Shown in pieces: positions 8,043 to 16,185 of a stretch of DNA of 64,000 nt (positions are counted from its first letter, which is position 1; the number at the start of each line of letters is the position of its first letter). Made by a program: the position numbers and the translations under genes. The stretch is from Ancylobacter defluvii. Lineage in GTDB: Bacteria > Pseudomonadota > Alphaproteobacteria > Rhizobiales > Xanthobacteraceae. The notes under the pieces are model-generated. The model did no database searches and had not been told where the DNA came from. It saw only the letters and a program-made list of their open reading frames with translations. The stretch covers positions 372,001 through 436,000 of the forward strand of contig NZ_JAHBGD010000005.1 in NCBI RefSeq assembly GCF_018390605.1. The letters are read 5' to 3'.

Positions 8043-9047
8043 TCACTGCTCGGCGCGCAGCCAGCCGTTGCGCTTGTAGATCTCGGCGTAGCTCGCCTCG
8101 TGCTTCTTGATGAAGTCCTTGAAGGCGTCGCCGGTCAGCAGGCGCGGGATCTGGGCGCCGCGCTGCTGATAGGCCTTGAACTCCGGCGCGGCGGCCGCCT
8201 TGGTGAACAGGTCGGTGTAATAGGCCAGCGCTTCCGGCGGCAGGTCCGCCGCCGCCCAGATGGTGCGCGGCTGGGCGAAGCTGTCGACCGCGATGCCGGC
8301 TTCCTTGCAGGTCGGGATGTCGTGCCAGGACAGGCCATCGGCAATCACGGTGGTGTCGGCGAGGCGCTCGTTCTCGAAGACGCAGAGCGGCTTCTGCACG
8401 CCGGCCTTCCACTGCTCGACGCTCTCGCTCGGATTGTTGACATTGGCGGTAATGTGCCCGCCGGCGACCTGGATCGCCGCCTCGCTGCCGCTCTTATAGG
8501 GGATGTAGGTGAGGTCGACGCCGGTGGCATGCTCGATGAGCGTCATCAGCGTCTCGTCGGCCTCCTTCGCCTTGGCGCCGCCGAGCTTGAGCTGGCCGGG
8601 GGCTTCCTTCGCCTTGGCGATGAAGCCCTTCACGTCCTCGATGCCGGAGGTCTTGGGGTTCACCCACAGCATGAAGGGATCGAACACCATCGCCGCAATG
8701 GGGGTGAGGTCCTTCAGGCTGTAGGAGAGCTTGTTGGCCAGCGGCAGCACATAGGCGTCCTGGGTGCCGAAATACAGCTTGTAGGGATCGCCCTTGTTCG
8801 ACTTCGCATAGATGAAGGTTTCGGCGCCCGAGCCGCCGGCCTTGTTGCTGACGATGATCGGCGTGGTCAGCAATTCGTTCTTGCTGAGCGCGGATTGCAC
8901 GACACGGGCGAAGGTGTCGGTGCCGCCGCCGGGACCGGCCGCCGCCACGAACTCCACCGGACGGTTCGGCTTCCATTCGGCGAGCGCCACGCTCGGCACA
9001 GCAAGGCCGAGGCAGAGAGCAAGCGCAGTAAGGGCATGTTTCGGCAT
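8043..9047 (-). CDS. Tripartite tricarboxylate transporter substrate-binding protein (TctC/Bug family)
   Basis: This 334-residue periplasmic protein has a Sec signal peptide (MPKHALTALALCLGLAVPSVALA) followed by WKPNRPVEFVAAAGPGGGTDTFARVV, the start of the Bug-family fold. Other family segments are TPIIVSNKAGGSGAETF and LGGAKAKEADETLM. It captures the ligand for the TctBA membrane pair downstream and is probably the first gene of the operon. The 13-bp motif shared with the CoA-transferase promoter lies 85 bp upstream. The ligand cannot be deduced. Confidence 0.93.
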   Translation of the reverse strand: MPKHALTALALCLGLAVPSVALAEWKPNRPVEFVAAAGPGGGTDTFARVVQSALSKNELLTTPIIVSNKAGGSGAETFIYAKSNKGDPYKLYFGTQDAYVLPLANKLSYSLKDLTPIAAMVFDPFMLWVNPKTSGIEDVKGFIAKAKEAPGQLKLGGAKAKEADETLMTLIEHATGVDLTYIPYKSGSEAAIQVAGGHITANVNNPSESVEQWKAGVQKPLCVFENERLADTTVIADGLSWHDIPTCKEAGIAVDSFAQPRTIWAAADLPPEALAYYTDLFTKAAAAPEFKAYQQRGAQIPRLLTGDAFKDFIKKHEASYAEIYKRNGWLRAEQ

Positions 9048-9467
9048 CGTTTTCCTCTTCCCATGGGGTTTTTGCGCGGATCGTAGCGTCCGCAGGTTAT
9101 TGAGGTGACGTTATCGCATCACTCATCTCATATCAATAATTACAGATTATGTTTTTGGCGGCGGCGTGATTGGGGCGTCAGGGGATGCGTCATCTGCGGC
9201 CCGGATGAGGAGAGACAAGGCTTTCATGGTGGCCCGCACGCCGGCCTGTCTCGGCAGCGCCGCCGATCGGCTGTTGTGCAGGCTTGCGCAGGTGGCAGTA
9301 GGGGAGATGCGCCGGTCGCTCGGCGCCTCTGCCGGGCGAGGGGCTTCCGGAGTAGCGCCTGCCATCCGCGTTGCTGACCGTGTCAGAGGTCGCCGCGCCC
9401 GAAGGGGCCGGGTCGCCGAAGCGCTCGGGCCGGCTCGCTCCACCGGCGGCCGGCACCGGCACGGTGC
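9048..9467. other. Intergenic region, no gene recognised
   Basis: This 420-bp stretch separates the tctC-type gene from the Rrf2 regulator gene. Open frames exist on both strands but none has a family-like sequence; they look like GC-rich chance frames. The part near 9100-9170 is AT-rich and contains the shared motif at 9132-9144, so it probably holds the transporter operon promoter. Confidence 0.6.
9132..9144. promoter_or_regulatory. Shared 13-bp motif upstream of the tctC-type gene
   Basis: This is an exact copy of the ATCAATAATTACA motif found at 4978-4990. It lies 85 bp upstream of the binding-protein start in an AT-rich promoter-like stretch and may be the operator for the cluster GntR regulator. 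Confidence 0.45.
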
Positions 9468-9887
9468 TCACGACGCCTTCAAAAGATGCCGGAAGTCGCC
9501 GCGCTTGCTCAACACATCGGCCAGCGAATAGCGATCGAGAGTCGCGAGGAAGGCCTGCAGGGCCTCGTCGAGCACACAGGTCAGGCCGCAGGCCGGCGCG
9601 ATGATGCAGTTGCCGCAGCCGACCAGGTCGAAATCGTCCTCGGTATGTCGTATCAGCGCGCCGACATTGATGTCGCCGGCCGGCCGCGCCAGCCGGACGC
9701 CGCCGGAACGGCCGCGCACGCTCTGCAGATAGCCGGCATTCACCAGATCATTGACCACCTTCATCAGGTGATTCTGCGAAATGGCGTAGGCGCGGGCGAT
9801 CTCGGCGATCGAGCACAGCCGGTCCGGGTGCGAGCCGAGATACAGCAGCACCCGCATCGCGTAATCGGTGTAGCGCGTCAGGCGCAT
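9468..9887 (-). CDS. nsrR: Rrf2 family iron-sulfur regulator, NsrR-like
   Basis: The 139-residue protein starts MRLTRYTDYAMRVLLYL, the usual opening of Rrf2 regulators, and has the winged helix ISQNHLMKVVNDLVNAGYLQSVRGRSGG. Cysteines at 91, 94, 100 and 104 (CGNCIIAPACGLTC) are placed as in NsrR/IscR-type cluster-binding proteins, with the IIAPAC segment typical of NsrR. It probably senses nitric oxide through a Fe-S cluster. It is divergent from a truncated globin gene and a site fitting the NsrR box lies between them. The symbol rests on motif and context. Confidence 0.8.
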   Translation of the reverse strand: MRLTRYTDYAMRVLLYLGSHPDRLCSIAEIARAYAISQNHLMKVVNDLVNAGYLQSVRGRSGGVRLARPAGDINVGALIRHTEDDFDLVGCGNCIIAPACGLTCVLDEALQAFLATLDRYSLADVLSKRGDFRHLLKAS

Positions 9888-9900
9888 GTCGGCTCCGCGT

Positions 9901-9930
9901 GAAAACGATGTATCATGTTTGCATGTTTTC
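9901..9930. promoter_or_regulatory. Candidate NsrR box between the regulator and globin genes
   Basis: The core ATGTA-N7-TGCAT (9908-9924) fits the known NsrR layout ATGYA-N7-TRCAT. Outside the core the arms continue as GAAAAC and GTTTTC, so the 30-bp block is a long imperfect inverted repeat. It starts 14 bp upstream of the regulator and ends 32 bp upstream of the globin start, so it could control both directions. Confidence 0.7.
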
Positions 9931-9961
9931 CTGCCGGCATATAGATGGGCGCCGGTGAAGC

Positions 9962-10381
9962 ATGAGGCGGGTCATGGCGGTTTTGCGGTTGGACGAGCCG
10001 GGGCTGAAGGCGCTTGTCGAGGCATTCTACGCGCGGGTCCGGGCGGATGCCGAACTCGGGCCGGTGTTCGCCGACGCGGTGTCGGACTGGCCGGCGCATC
10101 TCGAGACGCTGGCGGCCTTCTGGTCCTCGGTGATGCTGACCAGCGGCCGCTACAAGGGCCGGCCGGTGCCGGCGCATTTCAAGCATCGCCACCGCATCTC
10201 TCCCGCGCTGTTCGGGCGCTGGCTCGCCTTGTGGGGCCAGACCGCCGACGAACTCATGGAGCCGGCGGTGGCGCAGGCCCTGAAACTCCGGGCTTTGCGC
10301 ATCGCCCACAGCCTGCAATCGGTGCTGTTCGCGCCGCAGGGCGCCGGCGGCCCCTCTCTGCCGCTGCCCGCCGCGAACTGA
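9962..10381 (+). CDS. Group III truncated haemoglobin
   Basis: The 139-residue protein has the group III pattern: LKALVEAFYARVRADAELGPVF, then DWPAHLETLAAFWSSVML, GRYKGRPVPAH and FGRWLALW. The histidine at residue 72, in PVPAHF, lines up with the proximal haem ligand of the Campylobacter group III globin Ctb. It is expected to bind haem and oxygen or nitric oxide in the cytoplasm. The divergent NsrR-like gene and the box between them point to a nitric-oxide response. A second possible start lies 12 bp in. Confidence 0.9.
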   Translation: MRRVMAVLRLDEPGLKALVEAFYARVRADAELGPVFADAVSDWPAHLETLAAFWSSVMLTSGRYKGRPVPAHFKHRHRISPALFGRWLALWGQTADELMEPAVAQALKLRALRIAHSLQSVLFAPQGAGGPSLPLPAAN

Positions 10382-10427
10382 CGGCGCGGCCCCGCCGCGC
10401 CAGGCTCCGCGCGGCGCCGCGGCGGGC

Positions 10428-11489
10428 CTAGCCGAGGCCACGCGTCAGCACGTGGAGCCAGTCCGCCTCCGTGACCACCCCCACCGGTCGACGGGCCGCA
10501 TCGATGACGAACACCGCGTGCACCCGGTCGCGGGCATAGCGCTCCAAGAGGTCGATCGCCGGCGACGCGGGGGCCGCCGCCGCGGCCGGGGTCATCGCAT
10601 CCCGCACCTGTCCGGCCGGATGCACGAGTTCGCGCAGGCCGACAGAACCGACGAGGCGTCCCTCGGCATCGACCACCGCCAGCCGGCGGATGTCGCGCTT
10701 GACCAGCAGCGCACGGGCCTGCTCGGGCGAGGCGTCTTCCGGCACGCTGATGACGTTCTTCACCATCAGATCGGCACAGCTCAGCTGATGGTAGGAGCGG
10801 GCGACAGCCCGCTTTTCGATATGGCGCACCAGCTCCTCGAGATCTTCGGCGCCGATGTCGTAGGCCTCGCCGACCTCAGCCAGCGTTGCCGCGATGTCGG
10901 CCTTGCTGATGGTCCAGGGCAGGTCCCGCGCGCGGGCCGGCTGCGGCGGCGCGGCGACATGCGGGTAGCTGTGGCCGGACAGCCGATGATAGAGCCACGC
11001 GCTCGCCACCAGCACGACGGCATTCAGTCCGACCGGCACGAAGGGAAACAGCAGGCTCGACGACCCGCCGATGAACAGACCGACCAATGCGGCGGCGCCG
11101 CCGGGTGGGTGCAGGCATCGCAGCAGCGACATGGCGCCGATGGCCAGCGCCACCGCCAGCCCGGCCGAGAGCGCGGTGAGCGGCATGAAATGGCCGATGG
11201 CGACGCCGATGGCGGCGGAGATCACATTGCCACCGATGGCCGGCCAGGGCTGCGCCATCGGGCTTGCCGGCACGGCGAACAGCAGCACCGCCGACGCGCC
11301 CATCGGTGGAACGATCCATACCAGATGATTGAGATCCGCCGCGGCGAGGCCGCCGATCACCGCCGACAGGCCAATCCCCATCAGGGCGCCGAAACAGGCC
11401 AGGGCTCGATCCCGCAGCGTGGCACCGGCGAGGATCGGTCGAAACAGTCGCAAGCGTGCAAAGGCTGACAAGGCCCACTCCAAATGCAC
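10428..11489 (-). CDS. HPP family membrane protein with C-terminal CBS pair
   Basis: This 353-residue protein has an N-terminal HPP membrane domain of four segments with the signatures VWIVPPMGASAVLLFAVPASP and CLHPPGGAAALVGLF (the HPP motif), joined to two CBS domains (LMVKNVISVPEDASPEQARALL and VRDAMTPAAAAAPASPAIDLLERYARD). HPP proteins of cyanobacteria and plastids are reported nitrite transporters. An NsrR-type box lies 100-116 bp upstream of the start, which ties the gene to nitrogen-oxide biology. CBS domains suggest control by an adenine nucleotide. The transported ion is inference. Confidence 0.88.
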   Translation of the reverse strand: MHLEWALSAFARLRLFRPILAGATLRDRALACFGALMGIGLSAVIGGLAAADLNHLVWIVPPMGASAVLLFAVPASPMAQPWPAIGGNVISAAIGVAIGHFMPLTALSAGLAVALAIGAMSLLRCLHPPGGAAALVGLFIGGSSSLLFPFVPVGLNAVVLVASAWLYHRLSGHSYPHVAAPPQPARARDLPWTISKADIAATLAEVGEAYDIGAEDLEELVRHIEKRAVARSYHQLSCADLMVKNVISVPEDASPEQARALLVKRDIRRLAVVDAEGRLVGSVGLRELVHPAGQVRDAMTPAAAAAPASPAIDLLERYARDRVHAVFVIDAARRPVGVVTEADWLHVLTRGLG

Positions 11490-11963
11490 CGCGCCGAAAG
11501 GGGGCTACGGACCCACTCCAGCGGGGATGGACGGAAGCGCCGCCGGACGATGGTCATTTATGCGTCACGGTGCGCCTGTTTTTTAAACATGCAGAAACTA
11601 TGCATGAATAAGGCGGGAGTCCAGCCGGGCGGACGGCGATAGGCCCGAGGCGCGTCGGTCCGCGACATCCGGACCGGCCGGTCGGCGATGGCGTCGGGCA
11701 GGTGTAGAAAGGGCCGAGATGGCTTTCCCTATATCTCATGCAAGACGCGCGGCGCTTTCGGCACCCTAATCCTTCGCCTTTGAAACTAAAATCCATACAC
11801 ATCCTGCGCCGGTGGAAAATTATCCATACGCGGCAAACGATGCTTGCCGGTGCCGCCGCTTCGATGTTCTTTACCCACTCGATGTACTAAAATGCGGCAG
11901 GCGCTTTGCTCCTGCTCACCTCGCCGTCGACACTGGCGACAGACTCGAAGGTGACGTAACGAC
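11490..11963. other. Divergent intergenic region with NsrR-type site
   Basis: This 474-bp stretch separates the HPP gene from the DUF3302 gene that opens the sulfatase locus. Open frames here do not resemble proteins. It holds the inverted repeat at 11589-11605 and several AT-richer patches near 11570-11610 and 11790-11900 that could be promoters for the two divergent units. No RNA gene was recognised. Confidence 0.6.
11589..11605. promoter_or_regulatory. Second candidate NsrR box, upstream of the HPP gene
   Basis: ATGCA, seven bases, then TGCAT: perfect arms with the N7 spacer of the NsrR consensus. Read against the reverse complement of the box at 9908-9924, both share AACATGCA, N7, TRCAT. 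It lies about 100 bp upstream of the HPP start in an AT-rich patch. Confidence 0.6.
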
Positions 11964-12215
11964 ATGGCCACCATCGATATTTTCGCCATCGTGGTTCTCG
12001 TCGTCGCCGTGGCGTCGCTGGTGGCCGTCCTCGTCATTCTCGGCATGGCGCCCGGCTATGTGGCGCGGCGGCGCGGCCATCCCTGGGCTCAGGCGGTCGC
12101 GGTCGCCGGCTGGGTAACGCTGGTCTTCGGCTTCGTGCTGTGGCCACTCGCCTTTATCTGGGCCTATGTCGACGTGCCCGGCCGGCCGGCCGGCAAGCGG
12201 GAGGCGAACCCGTGA
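11964..12215 (+). CDS. DUF3302 (YiaW-like) small membrane protein
   Basis: This 83-residue protein has two membrane segments (IFAIVVLVVAVASLVAVLVIL and AVAGWVTLVFGFVLWPLAFIW) joined by the GYVARRRGHPWAQA loop that marks the DUF3302 family, known as YiaW in E. coli. Its stop overlaps the GTG start of the HlyD-like gene (GTGA), the same pairing as yiaW and yiaV in E. coli. The function is unknown. It is the first gene of the run that ends with a sulfatase. Confidence 0.85.
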   Translation: MATIDIFAIVVLVVAVASLVAVLVILGMAPGYVARRRGHPWAQAVAVAGWVTLVFGFVLWPLAFIWAYVDVPGRPAGKREANP

Positions 12216-13150
12216 TCGTCTTCCTTCTCAACGGCTACATCGCGATTCTGTTGGCGCTGATCTGGCTGAAGATCGTCCCCGCCAACCTGTTCTGGAAAAT
12301 CTCGCCGCTGCTGGTGCTGCTGTTGCTGCTGGTCGGGCTGTTCATCCCCATGGGCTGGGGGGCGCCCGCCGGCGCGGCGTTGGTCGCCCGCCAATCCGTG
12401 CGGATCGTGCCGGACGTGGCGGGCGAGGTGATCGACGTTCCCGTGCAGCCGAACACGCCGCTGAAAGCCGGCGACGTGCTGTTTCGCATCGATCCGGTTC
12501 CCTATGAGGCGCAGCTCCGCGCGCTCGAGGCGCAGTTGGAATTGGCCAGGACCCGCCTCGGCCAGATGACCGAGCTCGCGCAGAAGCAGGCGTCGCCGGA
12601 GTTCAACGTGGAGCAGCGCCGCTCCGAGGTCGACCAGTTGCAGGCCCAGGTCGATGGCGCGGCGTGGAACCTGGACAAGACCACCGTGCGGGCTCCCGCC
12701 GACGGCTATGTGACCAATCTCGCGCTGCGCAAGGGCGCGCGGGTGTCCAACCTCTCGTTCGCGCCGGCGATGGCGTTCATCGACACCTCGGAGACGCTCA
12801 TCGTCGTCGAGGTGCCGCAGATCTACGCTCGCTACATCGAGCCCGGCCAGAAGGCCGAACTGAGCTTCAAATTCCTCCCCGGACAGGTGTTCACCGGCCG
12901 GGTGGAGACGGTGCTTCAGGCGATCGCCAGCGGGCAGGCGGCGCCGTCCGGCAGCGCGCTGGAGCCGAAGGCGATCGAGGCGGCACCGTTCGCGGTGCGG
13001 GTGACGCTGGACGATGCCTCGCTCGCCGAGCGCCTGCCTGCCGGCAGCGTCGGATCGGCGGCGATCTATACCGAACACGTGAAGGTGAGCCACGTTATCC
13101 GCCAGGTGGTGCTGCGGCAGCAGGCCATCCTGAACTATGTTCTGCCGTGA
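12212..13150 (+). CDS. HlyD/YiaV-like membrane fusion protein
   Basis: With the GTG start coupled to the preceding stop the protein has 312 residues. Two N-terminal hydrophobic segments (YIAILLALIWLKIVPANLFW and SPLLVLLLLLVGLFIPMGWG) are followed by a biotinyl-lipoyl-like strand pair (VRIVPDVAGEVIDVPVQPN, then GDVLFRIDPVPYEAQLRALEAQLE), a helical hairpin and a beta-barrel part. It resembles the periplasmic adaptor EmrA/YiaV type. No outer-membrane or pump partner is adjacent, so its partner may be DUF3302 itself. An upstream in-frame ATG would extend it but lies inside DUF3302. Confidence 0.85.
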   Translation: MIVFLLNGYIAILLALIWLKIVPANLFWKISPLLVLLLLLVGLFIPMGWGAPAGAALVARQSVRIVPDVAGEVIDVPVQPNTPLKAGDVLFRIDPVPYEAQLRALEAQLELARTRLGQMTELAQKQASPEFNVEQRRSEVDQLQAQVDGAAWNLDKTTVRAPADGYVTNLALRKGARVSNLSFAPAMAFIDTSETLIVVEVPQIYARYIEPGQKAELSFKFLPGQVFTGRVETVLQAIASGQAAPSGSALEPKAIEAAPFAVRVTLDDASLAERLPAGSVGSAAIYTEHVKVSHVIRQVVLRQQAILNYVLP

Positions 13151-13176
13151 ACCCGCGCGCATGTGACGAGGGAGCC

Positions 13177-14172
13177 ATGAGTCGAGAACACCGCCAACGC
13201 TTCCGACAGACGCCGCCGCGTGCCGACGAGATGGCGTGGATCGAGGGCGGCACCTTCCGCATGGGCTCGGACAGCCATTATCCCGAGGAACGCCCGGCCC
13301 ATCGCGTCAGCGTCGCCGGCTTCTTCATCGACGTGACGCCGGTGAACAATGCGCAGTTCCGGGCCTTCGTCGAGGCGACCGGCCATGTCACGGTGGCGGA
13401 GATCGCGCCCGACCCCAAGGACTATCCCGGCGCGCGGCCGGAGATGCTGAAGGCCGGTTCCTTGGTGTTCACGCCGCCGGATCATCCCGTCGATCTGCGC
13501 GACTGGCGGCAGTGGTGGGATTTCCGCTTTCGTGCCAGCTGGCGCAAGCCCTATGGGCCGGGCAGTTCCCTCAAGGGGCTGGACGAGCATCCGGTGGTGC
13601 ACATCGCCTATGCGGATGCGCTGGCCTATGCGCGCTGGGCCGGCAAGGAACTGCCGACCGAGGCGGAATGGGAGTTCGCCGCCCGCGGCGGCCTCGACGG
13701 AGCGGAATATGCCTGGGGTGAGGAGTTCGCTCCCGACGGCCGGCAGATGGCCAATACCTGGCAGGGCGAGTTCCCGTTCCAGAATCTCGCCCTCGACGGC
13801 TATGAGCGCACCTCGCCGGTGAAGTCCTACCCGCCCAACGGCTACGGCCTGCACGACATGATCGGCAATGTCTGGGAGTGGACCGCCGACTTCTGGTCGA
13901 CCCGGCATCCGGAGGAAGCACTCAGCCCCTGCTGCGTGCCGCAGAACCCGCGCGGCGGCCCGGAGGAGGCGAGCTTCGATCCGGGGCAGCCGACGATCCG
14001 CATCCCGCGCAAAGTGGTCAAGGGCGGTTCGCATCTGTGCGCGCCCAGCTATTGCCGGCGCTACCGGCCGGCCGCGCGACATGCCGAGCCGGTCGACAGT
14101 TCGATGAGCCATATCGGCTTTCGCTGCGTGCGGCGGCCCAAGGCTAGCGACATACCGGGAGATGTATCGTGA
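13177..14172 (+). CDS. Formylglycine-generating enzyme (sulfatase-modifying factor, SUMF1/FGE family)
   Basis: This 331-residue protein starts at an ATG with GAGGGAG just upstream. It has EMAWIEGGTFRMGSDSHYPEERPAHRVSV at the N-terminus, the ELPTEAEWEFAARGG core and GLHDMIGNVWEWTADFW. The active-site pair is present: cysteines 288 and 293 in GGSHLCAPSYCRRYRP, the C-x4-C arrangement of true formylglycine-generating enzymes. It would oxidise a sulfatase cysteine to formylglycine. No signal peptide is seen, so it should act in the cytoplasm before Tat export of the sulfatase encoded 7.4 kb downstream in the same run. Confidence 0.93.
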   Translation: MSREHRQRFRQTPPRADEMAWIEGGTFRMGSDSHYPEERPAHRVSVAGFFIDVTPVNNAQFRAFVEATGHVTVAEIAPDPKDYPGARPEMLKAGSLVFTPPDHPVDLRDWRQWWDFRFRASWRKPYGPGSSLKGLDEHPVVHIAYADALAYARWAGKELPTEAEWEFAARGGLDGAEYAWGEEFAPDGRQMANTWQGEFPFQNLALDGYERTSPVKSYPPNGYGLHDMIGNVWEWTADFWSTRHPEEALSPCCVPQNPRGGPEEASFDPGQPTIRIPRKVVKGGSHLCAPSYCRRYRPAARHAEPVDSSMSHIGFRCVRRPKASDIPGDVS

Positions 14173-15203
14173 GGCGGTTCATGAAGACGGGCGTGCGGCC
14201 CAGCCGGCGGAGCGTTCTCGCATCGGCGCTGCTGGCCTTCGCAGTGTTTTCCGCTCCGGCGGGGCTCGTCGCCCAGACCGCCGATCCGCTGCCCTCGTGG
14301 AACGCGGGACCGGCCAAGCAGTCGATCCGCGCCTTCGTCGAGCGGGTCACCCAGCAGGGGGGCGCCGATTTCGTGCCCGTCGCCGAGCGCATCGCCGTGT
14401 TCGACAATGACGGCACGCTGTGGTCGGAGCAGCCGGTCTATTTCCAGTTCATGTTCGCGCTCGACCGGCTAAAGGATCTGGTGAAGGCGAATCCGGCGCT
14501 GGCCGGGCAGGAGCCCTACAAATCCGCGCTGTCCGGCGACCCCAAGGCGCTGGCGGCGCTCGGCGAGAAGGGACTGCTGCAGATCGTGGCGCTCACCCAT
14601 GCCGGCCTCACCGTCTCGGATTTCCGCGCCCTCGTGCTCGACTGGATCAAGACGGCGCGGCACCCGCGCTTCGACCGGCCCTACACCGAGCTGGTGTTCC
14701 AGCCGATGCTGGAACTGCTGGCCTATCTGCGGGCGAATGGTTTCAAGACTTTCATCGTCTCCGGCGGCGGCGTGGAGTTCATGCGGCCTTGGGCCGAGGG
14801 GGTGTACGGCATCCCGCCCGAGCAGGTGGTCGGCTCCTCCGGCAAGACCGAATTCGTGCTCGACGGCGACACCCCGGTGATGCGCAAGCTGCCGGAGGTC
14901 GAGTTCATCGATGACGGCCCCGGCAAGCCGGTCGGCATCAACCGCTTCATCGGCCGGCGCCCGGTGTTCGCCGCCGGCAATTCCGATGGCGATCAGCAGA
15001 TGCTGCAATGGACGACGTTGAACGCCGGGCCGCGCTTCGGCCTGATCGTCCACCACACCGACGCGGTGCGCGAATGGGCCTATGACCGGACCTCACATAT
15101 CGGCAAGCTCGACAAGGCGCTCGACGAGGCGCCGGCGCGCGGCTGGCTCGTCGTCGATATGAAGACCGACTGGAACATCATTTACCCCTTCGAGAAGAAG
15201 TGA
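14169..15203 (+). CDS. HAD family phosphatase-like protein, Tat-exported
   Basis: The 344-residue protein opens with a twin-arginine-like signal (PSRRSVLASALLAFAVFSAPAGLVAQ). HAD motif I is FDNDGT (nucleophile Asp79, second Asp81), motif II is SGGG near residue 198, Lys lies in GSSGKTEF, and motif III is AGNSDGD. This places it near the phosphoserine-phosphatase class. It probably hydrolyses a phosphoester in the periplasm. The GTG start overlaps the stop of the formylglycine enzyme gene; a GGGAG element precedes it. Its link to sulfatase function is unknown. Confidence 0.88.
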   Translation: MRRFMKTGVRPSRRSVLASALLAFAVFSAPAGLVAQTADPLPSWNAGPAKQSIRAFVERVTQQGGADFVPVAERIAVFDNDGTLWSEQPVYFQFMFALDRLKDLVKANPALAGQEPYKSALSGDPKALAALGEKGLLQIVALTHAGLTVSDFRALVLDWIKTARHPRFDRPYTELVFQPMLELLAYLRANGFKTFIVSGGGVEFMRPWAEGVYGIPPEQVVGSSGKTEFVLDGDTPVMRKLPEVEFIDDGPGKPVGINRFIGRRPVFAAGNSDGDQQMLQWTTLNAGPRFGLIVHHTDAVREWAYDRTSHIGKLDKALDEAPARGWLVVDMKTDWNIIYPFEKK

Positions 15204-15204
15204 C

Positions 15205-16176
15205 ATGTCGGCGCGCGACCCCATCCTTGAGATCCAATCCCGTGTGAACCGCTCCGTCATCGGCCAGGAGCGGGTGGTCGAACGCCTGGTCATCGCCTTG
15301 CTCGCCAATGGCAATGTGCTGCTGGAAGGCTTGCCGGGCCTCGCCAAGACCCGCGCCATCAAGAGCCTCTCGCAGGCGCTGGAGAGCGAATTCAGCCGCA
15401 TCCAGTTCACCCCCGACCTGCTGCCCTCCGACGTCACCGGCGGCGAGATCTACCGCACCGATGCCGCCGGCTCGGGCAGCTTCGAGTTCCGCAAGGGGCC
15501 GATCTTCGGCAATCTGGTGCTGGCGGACGAGATCAACCGCGCTCCGGCCAAGGTGCAGTCGGCGCTGCTGGAGGCGATGGAGGAGCGGCAGGTCACCGTC
15601 TCCGGCACCCGCTATCCGCTGCCGGAGCTGTTCATGGTGCTGGCGACGCAGAACCCCATCGAGCAGGAGGGAACCTATCCGCTGCCCGAGGCGCAGATGG
15701 ACCGTTTCCTCATGCATGTGCGCATCGACTATCCGAGCGATGCCGACGAGGCCAAGGTGCTGCGGCTGGTGCGCGCCGAACAGGCCGGTACCGCCGAGGC
15801 GCCGCCGCCAAAGGTGGTGCAGAGCGCGATCTTCGATGCCCGCAAAGAGATCGACGCGGTGAAGATGGTCGAGGCGGTTGAGAGCTACATGGTGGCGCTG
15901 GTCGCCGCCACCCGCCGGCCCGCCGAGTTCGGCGACCAGCTGAAGGCGTGGATCGGCATCGGCGCCAGCCCGCGCGGCACGCTGGCGCTCGACCGCGCCT
16001 CGCGCGCCTTCGCCTGGCTGCAGGGGCGCGATTATGTGACGCCCGAGGATGTGCAGAACGTCGCGCATGACTGCCTGCGCCACCGCGTCTCGCTCACCTA
16101 TGAAGCGAGCGCCGACGGCAAGCGCGCCGATGACGTGATCGACGAACTGATCCGCCAGGTCGCGGTGGCAGTGTAG
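15205..16176 (+). CDS. MoxR family AAA+ ATPase
   Basis: This 323-residue cytoplasmic ATPase has Walker A GLPGLAKT (residues 42-49), Walker B VLADEINRAP, sensor 1 MVLATQNPIEQEGTYPLPEAQMDRF and a C-terminal lid. MoxR ATPases act with VWA proteins as chaperone or metal-insertion machines. The gene starts 2 bp after the HAD stop and is followed by the classic MoxR partners DUF58, DUF4381, two VWA proteins, TPR and BatD. Here the module is embedded between the sulfatase-maturation enzyme and the sulfatase. Confidence 0.95.
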   Translation: MSARDPILEIQSRVNRSVIGQERVVERLVIALLANGNVLLEGLPGLAKTRAIKSLSQALESEFSRIQFTPDLLPSDVTGGEIYRTDAAGSGSFEFRKGPIFGNLVLADEINRAPAKVQSALLEAMEERQVTVSGTRYPLPELFMVLATQNPIEQEGTYPLPEAQMDRFLMHVRIDYPSDADEAKVLRLVRAEQAGTAEAPPPKVVQSAIFDARKEIDAVKMVEAVESYMVALVAATRRPAEFGDQLKAWIGIGASPRGTLALDRASRAFAWLQGRDYVTPEDVQNVAHDCLRHRVSLTYEASADGKRADDVIDELIRQVAVAV

Positions 16177-16185
16177 GGGGCGGCG

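Noticed and set aside
12664-13176. Long open frame upstream of and continuous with the formylglycine enzyme
   Set aside because: The extra N-terminal part is Arg/Gly-rich, overlaps the HlyD-like gene in another frame and has no family-like sequence; a well-placed ribosome site precedes the ATG at 13177.
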